Source: an uncultured Succinatimonas sp.
GTDB taxonomy: Bacteria > Pseudomonadota > Gammaproteobacteria > Enterobacterales > Succinivibrionaceae
DNA length: 10,958 bases
Assembly (NCBI GenBank): GCA_937880335.1
Contig: CALFLJ010000051.1
Coordinates: forward strand, 1 to 10,958
Direction of reading: 5' to 3'
The notes under the pieces are model-generated. The model ran no database searches and was not told where the DNA came from. It was given only the letters and a program-made list of their open reading frames with translations. This document shows positions 5,695-10,958 of the stretch, piece by piece. A program made the translations under genes and the position numbers. Every line of letters begins with the position of its first letter. Position 1 is the first letter of the stretch.

Positions 5695-8600
5695 ATGGCC
5701 AAAATAGTTAAAAACGCCCCTTATTATTTACAAAAACTGTCAGATCTCTCTCTTACTTTAAAAAAAAGTTATACAGAGTTAAAAGATCTAGTTTCATCTC
5801 GACGTTTTATAGCTCTCACTGTTGAAGAGCTATGTGATAAATTGTCTCTTGAGTACACTAAAAAGAGCTTTGGTGAGGATGTGAAAGCTCAATATACAGC
5901 TATCACCAAGCTTCTTGGCGTGTTTGATTTAAAAACAGTTCCATGTTTCATACCATGCAATTTAAGCTTTAATGACACAATATTTATTACCTCAAAGCCT
6001 GATATGCATCATGATGAAGACTGTGCTTATGTAAATGATCTTCTAAAAAAGAAAATTCAACCCAAACCTCGTGATATGGTTTACATAAGTCGCATGAATG
6101 CAAAACTTACAAACTACAATATCATGTTGCGAGTTTTTGAAAGTTTAAACGTAGTGTCATCAGAACCTTTGTGCGCCCAACAGCGCATGATTCTAAACTC
6201 AATTTTAAATGATCTGTTACTTCCTCATGAAGGTGCTGACTACCTGAGAACGTGCTATACCTATGCTGCTGAACAAGGAAATTTGAAATGCGACTTTGAG
6301 GATAAAGACTACTGCTTTAAACCACTAAAAATAGAGCAAGAGTTACAGGTTGTAAAATATCTGTCACAAATTGCAGCTCAAAGCTCAGTTCTACAGACTT
6401 TTAATCCAAAATATCCCTATATAAATGAACTTAATAAGGCTTTCCTCGAGCTTAAAAAAAAGCATGATTTAGGTATCGAAAAATATCCAGCCTTTAGCAT
6501 TTACGTAAAAGATGATAGTTCACTTTCATCTTTAAAACCAAGCGCTACATTTAGTAAGCTTGTGCCAGAAAGTACTATAAAATCACGACTTAACTCTGTT
6601 GTAAATCATTTAAAGAAATATCAATGCACTGAAGAGCAAATTATCTCCAGATCAAATAAATTAAATTCATCAATTTCAGATATACTCTCAAATTTGAGTC
6701 TACCTGACTGGATGGCTGCATTAATTCTAAAGAAATTAGCCACTCCAGATCCTTTATTAGTTAAGTCCTTACCCGATTTTGACAAGATCAGATTTTTTGA
6801 TCTTCGCAAAAGTATAAACGAAGGTCGTGATGCTCGCATTTTCTATGCAACAAGTGATCAACTTATATCTTTGGCATATCCTTGGATAGTTAGAAGTAGT
6901 CAGGATTGTCCTTTAGATATTATCGAAAATCCTAGAAACAAAGATCTTAAGGATTATCTTATAAATCCAAACGATAAAAATTCTGAGCAAAATTTACGAC
7001 TTGTAAATACACTTTTTTTCGGTCTTATAGTTGAGAATATGCTAAAAGGCTATGATAAAAAACGCTCAGATGATCTTGAGGTATTATTACAGTCAGAATT
7101 TTCTCGTGAACAGTACGTCTTATTATTTATAAGAACCTTGTATTTCGTTCTTTTTAAAATAAATCTTAAAGAACCTAAGGAATTAAAAGATCTTGATATC
7201 TTAGGATTATGCTGTTTTCCGCAATTACTAAGATTTCTTCTTTATAGAATTGCCGACTTTTATAAGGGAGATTTTAACGAATGCCCTCAACCTTTAGCTC
7301 TTTGCTTTAAGCTACTGTTAATTAGGACATTCTTAGATGATTCTCAATTACGTTCTTATGTAGTACAAAAGCCATTAAATCTTATCTATGTTGTAAAATG
7401 CGCTGTAATGGTAGGTAAGAACTTAGCTACGGTAGATAAATATGTTGAGACCTTAAGTGAGATTCCTGGCAAAAATTCAAGTGAATTTTCAATACCTTTA
7501 GCTTTAAGTAAACCTATTAAGCTTTTAACAGATCAGATTTTTGAAAAGAATACACTTACTCCCCTTTTTACCTTCTCTGAATATCGTGAAATGGCCCCTT
7601 ATGTTTTTGTGCCAAATAGAAACCTTACAGAGGAGTATTTAAACCGTTTAAAACTGTATACAGCTCATTTTGATTATCTAACAACATTTACTTCTGAGGA
7701 TAACCCACTCTTAATAAATTTATTGTTTAATAATCTCTCTGAATCTAACAAAGAGAATATAAAGCAAAATTTAATCGGAAGAGATTTTGTATCAGATGAG
7801 GAAATATGTAAAGCTCTATCACTTAAGTGGTCGCCTGAATTATCTCGCAGCCTACACTTAGCTATTTTAAAAGAAGGCTTAGTAGAAATACCTGCTTTAA
7901 CACTTCTTCCTAAGAGCCTGCGTAAAAATTTCTATAAACGCAATTTTGTCGCTTTAACTCCTCTTAAGGATGAGATTAACTCTGACTTTCTAGAACGACT
8001 CTCAGCCTTACAGTTTAGCTATTTACTCTTTTACTTTATACTAGGACAGATTGACCTTATTCCAAGACTAGATAATTTCTTTGAGTTGACAGAAAAGCAA
8101 AACAAGTTTGTTCAAGAGTTTTTCTTAAAACTTCCTTACTATCTTAAAAATAGCAAGATTTTAACCATTGAAGACTTTCAGAGGCTCTACAGTACAGAAA
8201 GAACTAATAAATACTTTAATCTAAGTCGTGATATTATTCGCTATTTTGGCCGAGATCTTATCTTTAAAGCACGTCTCAATTTAAGAATTACCGATAGAGT
8301 TAAAGAGATCTATTCTGTGTTCCATCTTGGGGATCGTGGTCTTTTAAATCATCATGACAGATACAGTTTAGGCGAAAAAATTTCAGAGTACAGAAAAGAA
8401 AGGCCTTTAAATTTATCAAATCTGCCAAGTAGACCTACATATATAAAGAAAGTTGATTTTCACAACTTAGATACATCTCTTATTGAATCAAAACTTCAAG
8501 AAAGTGCTCAAGTTCAGGACGTAATAGCAAAGATAAAAGATGAAAATCAGGACGAAAATACTCTTGTTACAGATGTAGACAAAACTGTACACGAGAATTT

Positions 8601-8913
8601 TGACGCAACCGACATAACTTCAAATCCAACTGAAAACGGAAAAGAAGAAAAAGAATTAAATACAAAGATTGAGTTACCTTCAAAGCAATTCTATACCCTT
8701 CTTTTCGCAATTTATACCGAAGACGTTGAGATCATGGATCTTAAAGAGTTTGAAGGTTTATGTCTGAGTGCAAAATTCATGTCAGCTGATGCTGCGGTTG
8801 AAATATTAAATGATTGGAGTTTTGAAATCTTTGATGAGCCTATATTTGAATTAGTTCCAGAAGAACATTCAGTCTATATTACAAAGGCTTTATTTATAAA
8901 TATATTCAACTAA
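5695..8913 (+). CDS. Large helical protein with C-terminal TerB-C domain
   Basis: This is a 1072-residue protein from the ATG at 5695, with GGAG seven bases before it; a TTG two codons upstream is rejected. No signal peptide or clear membrane segment is seen. Residues about 997-1072 fit the TerB-C domain: FYTLLFAI, LKEFEGLCLSAKFMSADAAV, EILNDWSFEIFDEPIFEL, VYITKALF. Before it lie the helix usual in this family (VDFHNLDTSLIESKLQESAQ, 920-939) and an acidic linker (about 948-995). The preceding 900 residues are Leu/Lys-rich and mostly helical, with no Walker, HNH or other catalytic motif that I can see. In known relatives a TerB-N and sometimes a TerB domain precede TerB-C; I cannot place TerB-N with confidence, and about 765-815 is the only stretch that resembles a TerB helical bundle. 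TerB-C proteins have been linked by genome context to tellurite/stress and phage-defence gene sets, but no ter partner is here. The gene is monocistronic. Confidence 0.75.
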   Translation: MAKIVKNAPYYLQKLSDLSLTLKKSYTELKDLVSSRRFIALTVEELCDKLSLEYTKKSFGEDVKAQYTAITKLLGVFDLKTVPCFIPCNLSFNDTIFITSKPDMHHDEDCAYVNDLLKKKIQPKPRDMVYISRMNAKLTNYNIMLRVFESLNVVSSEPLCAQQRMILNSILNDLLLPHEGADYLRTCYTYAAEQGNLKCDFEDKDYCFKPLKIEQELQVVKYLSQIAAQSSVLQTFNPKYPYINELNKAFLELKKKHDLGIEKYPAFSIYVKDDSSLSSLKPSATFSKLVPESTIKSRLNSVVNHLKKYQCTEEQIISRSNKLNSSISDILSNLSLPDWMAALILKKLATPDPLLVKSLPDFDKIRFFDLRKSINEGRDARIFYATSDQLISLAYPWIVRSSQDCPLDIIENPRNKDLKDYLINPNDKNSEQNLRLVNTLFFGLIVENMLKGYDKKRSDDLEVLLQSEFSREQYVLLFIRTLYFVLFKINLKEPKELKDLDILGLCCFPQLLRFLLYRIADFYKGDFNECPQPLALCFKLLLIRTFLDDSQLRSYVVQKPLNLIYVVKCAVMVGKNLATVDKYVETLSEIPGKNSSEFSIPLALSKPIKLLTDQIFEKNTLTPLFTFSEYREMAPYVFVPNRNLTEEYLNRLKLYTAHFDYLTTFTSEDNPLLINLLFNNLSESNKENIKQNLIGRDFVSDEEICKALSLKWSPELSRSLHLAILKEGLVEIPALTLLPKSLRKNFYKRNFVALTPLKDEINSDFLERLSALQFSYLLFYFILGQIDLIPRLDNFFELTEKQNKFVQEFFLKLPYYLKNSKILTIEDFQRLYSTERTNKYFNLSRDIIRYFGRDLIFKARLNLRITDRVKEIYSVFHLGDRGLLNHHDRYSLGEKISEYRKERPLNLSNLPSRPTYIKKVDFHNLDTSLIESKLQESAQVQDVIAKIKDENQDENTLVTDVDKTVHENFDATDITSNPTENGKEEKELNTKIELPSKQFYTLLFAIYTEDVEIMDLKEFEGLCLSAKFMSADAAVEILNDWSFEIFDEPIFELVPEEHSVYITKALFINIFN

Positions 8914-8933
8914 TAAAAATATTTGTAATCAAA

Positions 8934-8971
8934 AGCCTCCGCAATATATCCTAGGATATATTGCGGAGGCT
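8934..8971. terminator. 38-bp perfect palindrome between convergent genes (terminator)
   Basis: Left arm starts AGCCTCCGCAATATATCC and the right arm is its exact complement; the centre is CCTAGG with no spacer. As RNA it makes a 17-pair stem with a four-base loop. On the minus strand it is followed by TTTTGATT, so it should terminate the repeat-protein gene (stop at 9005). On the plus strand it lies 20 bases after the TerB-C stop but is followed by AGCTTTGCT, so it is weaker there. Bidirectional use is likely. Confidence 0.8.
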
Positions 8972-9004
8972 AGCTTTGCTGTAGTTCTAGTTTAATTAAG
9001 TTTA

Positions 9005-9334
9005 CTATTGCAAATTCAAAACGCTTCTGGCCTCATTTTCATCAATATCAAAAGGACTATCACCAGCTCTAATTCTGCCGAACTCATCTGCATGTAAAAA
9101 TCCTTTACCGGAAACAGAAGAAAATTTTCCTATTGAAAAAGGACTACCTTCTACATAAAGATAACCAAATTCATCCACATAAAGACGACCTTCACCGCCA
9201 CTTAAATTCACTTTACCTATCTGGAAAGGAGAATCCCCATCATATATATTGCCAAAAACATCAGTATGTAGGACTCCGGCAACACTTGTTTCTGTTATCA
9301 GAAATAACATTATTACATACAAAATACGAAACAT
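9005..9334 (-). CDS. Small exported protein of three 29-residue repeats
   Basis: This is a 109-residue protein from the ATG at 9334-9332 with GGGGG seven bases before it; an upstream in-frame GTG is possible but would spoil the signal peptide. Signal peptide: MFRILYVIMLFLITETSVAG, cut near residue 20. The rest is three tandem units of exactly 29, 29 and about 31 residues, each with the pattern L-x-x-D-x-FG-x-(I/L/R)-x-x-G-(D/S)-SPF-x-I-(G/D): LHTDVFGNIYDGDSPFQIG, LYVDEFGYLYVEGSPFSIG, LHADEFGRIRAGDSPFDID. Short beta hairpins repeated this way suggest a beta-rich fold such as a small flower or propeller-like ring. I do not recognise a named family. There is no cysteine in the mature part and no enzyme motif. 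It lies between xseA (170 bp upstream, same strand) and the palindromic terminator. Confidence 0.7.
   Translation of the reverse strand: MFRILYVIMLFLITETSVAGVLHTDVFGNIYDGDSPFQIGKVNLSGGEGRLYVDEFGYLYVEGSPFSIGKFSSVSGKGFLHADEFGRIRAGDSPFDIDENEARSVLNLQ
9074..9271 (-). repeat. 87-bp period coding repeat
   Basis: The three protein units correspond to DNA copies about 87 bp apart. The related plus-strand strings AAAGGACTATC, AAAGGACTACC and AAAGGAGAATC, around 9051, 9138 and 9225, show the period. Outside these short cores the DNA has diverged more than the protein pattern, which points to an old duplication kept by selection rather than a recent slippage. Confidence 0.6.
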
Positions 9335-9380
9335 AATCAAACCCCCATCATCTAACACAAATTAAAACAAAATATAATTT

Positions 9381-9420
9381 AAACTGAATATAATATTGTT
9401 AATAATATTATATTCAGTTT
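9381..9420 (-). terminator. 17-bp perfect AT-rich inverted repeat, likely xseA terminator
   Basis: Arms AAACTGAATATAATATT (9381-9397) and its exact complement (9404-9420) flank a six-base loop. It is 85 bases beyond the xseA stop. On the minus strand the sequence after the stem is AAATTATATTTTGTTTTAAT, U-rich but not a clean run. The stem has one C-G pair at each end region only, so stability comes from length. Confidence 0.5.
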
Positions 9421-9437
9421 TATTATTAAAGTGTTAG

Positions 9438-9469
9438 AAAATATTTTATATATAAAATATTTTATATAA
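9438..9469. repeat. Tandem 16-bp AT repeat with nested palindromes
   Basis: AAAATATTTTATATAT (9438-9453) is followed directly by AAAATATTTTATATAA (9454-9469), 15 of 16 identical. Positions 9438-9463 form a 26-bp perfect palindrome and 9449-9468 a 20-bp one. It contains no G or C and lies in the 3' spacer of xseA. Confidence 0.75.
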
Positions 9470-9505
9470 GTAAAGAAATTAATTTATACTTAAGTATATT
9501 TAATC

Positions 9506-10958
9506 CTATATTTTTTGCTTATCTATAATTTGAGAGCTTATAACTGCATCTTTAACTCTTGTTTTTATAATATCTCCGACCTTAGCTCTTCTGTAAGTTA
9601 ATTCTTTTCCACTTTGGGTTTTAGTTATGCTATACCCTTTTTGCAGTATATAAAGCGGATTTAGTCCTGAAAGAGTAGCTATAAGTCTTGATAAGTTTTC
9701 CTGAGAGGTTGAGATTCGTTTTAAAAGATTTGTTTCATTTAATTTTACAAACTGAATCTGTAATTTTTGATCGTAAACTTTAAGATGGCTGTCTATAGCT
9801 TGATTAAGAGATAAATGAAGTTTATTTAAGCTGTTATTATATTCATGACACTTATCTTTAAGATCAATGCGATTTAACCTTTCATTTACACTATTAAACT
9901 TTCTTACTCTGTCTTGTAGATAAGAATTAACCTCGTTGTCTAAACGCTGTTTTAAATCAACTAAATGATTTTGATAAACGTGAATTTTATCTTTGGGACT
10001 TATTTGATACAGGCGCTCAGTTAAATTGGTGAATATATTTAACTTTGACTGCAGATTGCTTGATAAGGCATTTGATATTCTTAAAGACAAGGAATTCAAA
10101 CTTGCCTCCTTTAACTTAAGATTATTAAAAGGGCTATTTGATATAAGTCTTTTCTTTAAATTCTCTAAACCTAAATCTAGAAAATCAACTTGCCTATCTA
10201 CAGCATTATTGAGCTTATGTTCAATATCATCTAGATATTTATAGATATCCTGTTTGGTAACTTGTGAAACAATTTGTGCAGCTTGTGTAGGTGTACTTGC
10301 TCTTACATCTGCTGCAAAATCGGTTAAAGCTACATCAGGCTCATGACCTACAGCTGAGATAATCGGCAAATATGAATTAGCAACAGCTCTTACTAAGCTC
10401 TCATCAGAAAAAGGCAGAAGATCCTCAAAAGATCCTCCTCCCCGACCTATAATTAAAACTTCAGCTCTTCTATCTAAATTAGCATCATCTAGTGCGTCTA
10501 TGAGACTTCGAGCTGCATTATCTCCCTGAACTCTGGCATCATAAACTATGATCTTAATACCATCGTTACGCGTTTTTAGTGTTCTTACAATATCGTGTAT
10601 GGCTTTGCCATCTGCAGATGTGATAACACCTATAGTGTGTAAAAGTCTTGGAATCTTTCGCTTAGGCTTCGAAAAAACTCCCTCATTTTGCAGCTTTTCC
10701 TTTAAAAGACGAAGTTGTTCCATGATAACGCCAAAGCCTGAGAGCTCCATGTTCTGAACCTCAACGCTAAACTGGCCTGATTTCTTATACAGAGAGCTCT
10801 TACCAACAATTACAACCTTATCTCCAATTTTAGGTGTGAAATCCAGCCTTTGATAAATGTAAGACCACATAACACAGTCAACAGATGAATTCTCATCTTT
10901 GATTTTGAAATAAAGATGTCGGTAGGACTTAAGCTCAGATATTTCTCCTTCTATATAG
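9506..10958 (-). CDS. xseA: Exodeoxyribonuclease VII large subunit (5' end outside the window)
   Basis: The large, catalytic subunit of ExoVII degrades single-stranded DNA in the cytoplasm together with several XseB subunits. The frame is open to the right edge, so 483 residues are present. By comparison with E. coli XseA about 30 N-terminal residues are missing, and the internal Met at 10870 is not the start. Seen: OB-fold DNA-binding domain beginning YIEGEISELKSYRHLYFKIK, catalytic domain with GVITSADGKAIHDIVRTLKTR (in two parts with GKAIHDI), IIGRGGGSFEDLLPFSDE, ISAVGHEPDVALTDFAADVR and ASTPTQAAQIV, then a long coiled coil with heptads and repeated ERL-x-x-I-x-x-KDK units, and the C-terminal GLNPLYILQKGYSIT followed by a beta segment. 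The expected total of about 510 residues exceeds the 456 of E. coli; most of the excess is in the coiled coil. xseB is not in the window. Confidence 0.95.
   Translation of the reverse strand, partial: YIEGEISELKSYRHLYFKIKDENSSVDCVMWSYIYQRLDFTPKIGDKVVIVGKSSLYKKSGQFSVEVQNMELSGFGVIMEQLRLLKEKLQNEGVFSKPKRKIPRLLHTIGVITSADGKAIHDIVRTLKTRNDGIKIIVYDARVQGDNAARSLIDALDDANLDRRAEVLIIGRGGGSFEDLLPFSDESLVRAVANSYLPIISAVGHEPDVALTDFAADVRASTPTQAAQIVSQVTKQDIYKYLDDIEHKLNNAVDRQVDFLDLGLENLKKRLISNSPFNNLKLKEASLNSLSLRISNALSSNLQSKLNIFTNLTERLYQISPKDKIHVYQNHLVDLKQRLDNEVNSYLQDRVRKFNSVNERLNRIDLKDKCHEYNNSLNKLHLSLNQAIDSHLKVYDQKLQIQFVKLNETNLLKRISTSQENLSRLIATLSGLNPLYILQKGYSITKTQSGKELTYRRAKVGDIIKTRVKDAVISSQIIDKQKI

Noticed and set aside
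6621..6839. Minus-strand frame of 72 codons inside the TerB-C gene
   Set aside because: It is fully inside a long coding frame on the other strand, with no ribosome site.
5689..8913. Complete ter-type operon or multi-gene defence island
   Set aside because: Only one TerB-C gene is present; its neighbours are a purine permease and a small repeat protein, with no ATPase, helicase or TerD-like gene in the window.
10026..10757. Two plus-strand frames opposite xseA
   Set aside because: They are shadows of a well-supported conserved gene.
1..10958. CRISPR array, tRNA, rRNA or complete insertion sequence
   Set aside because: No regularly spaced direct repeats with unique spacers, no cloverleaf and no transposase with terminal inverted repeats were seen.

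Overview
This AT-rich window looks like the chromosome of a Gram-negative, probably gammaproteobacterial host. The evidence is an XseA and a PurP-like purine permease that resemble the E. coli proteins along their length, Sec-type signal peptides on several small proteins, and a textbook sigma-54 promoter. A host-associated anaerobe of the Succinivibrionaceae/Aeromonadales type would fit, but this is inference. There are no rRNA or tRNA genes, no CRISPR array and no complete insertion sequence.

Layout, left to right. Positions 1-104 hold a possible minus-strand reading frame cut by the left edge. Positions 105-426 are an AT-rich spacer with no gene. A DNA-repair alkyltransferase of the Ogt type follows on the minus strand (427-918). 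Next, also on the minus strand, is a two-gene unit: a small exported OB-fold-like protein (2507-2884) and a larger exported protein (1004-2500) that joins an FGE-sulfatase-like domain to a second copy of the same OB-like domain. Upstream of these lie a cytoplasmic-looking protein of unknown function (3054-3449) behind a sigma-54 promoter, a DUF1036-like exported protein (3529-3927), and an NCS2 purine permease (4097-5434) with a strong terminator.

Divergent from the permease is a single plus-strand gene for a 1072-residue, mostly helical protein with a TerB-C domain at its C-terminus (5695-8913). It converges on a small minus-strand exported protein made of three 29-residue repeats (9005-9334). 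The two genes share a 38-bp perfect palindrome that acts as a terminator at least on the minus strand. The window closes with exonuclease VII large subunit xseA (9506 to the right edge, 5' end missing), followed by AT-only repeats and palindromes.

Functionally this is a housekeeping backbone (ogt, purine permease, xseA) interrupted by lineage-specific genes, four of them for exported small or medium proteins. The points most worth following are the paired OB-like domains with a conserved cysteine pair, the sigma-54 promoter serving an orphan protein, and the solitary long TerB-C protein. Five genes have in-frame TTG or GTG codons upstream of a better-placed ATG, so the starts given here are the ATGs with Shine-Dalgarno-like sequences.
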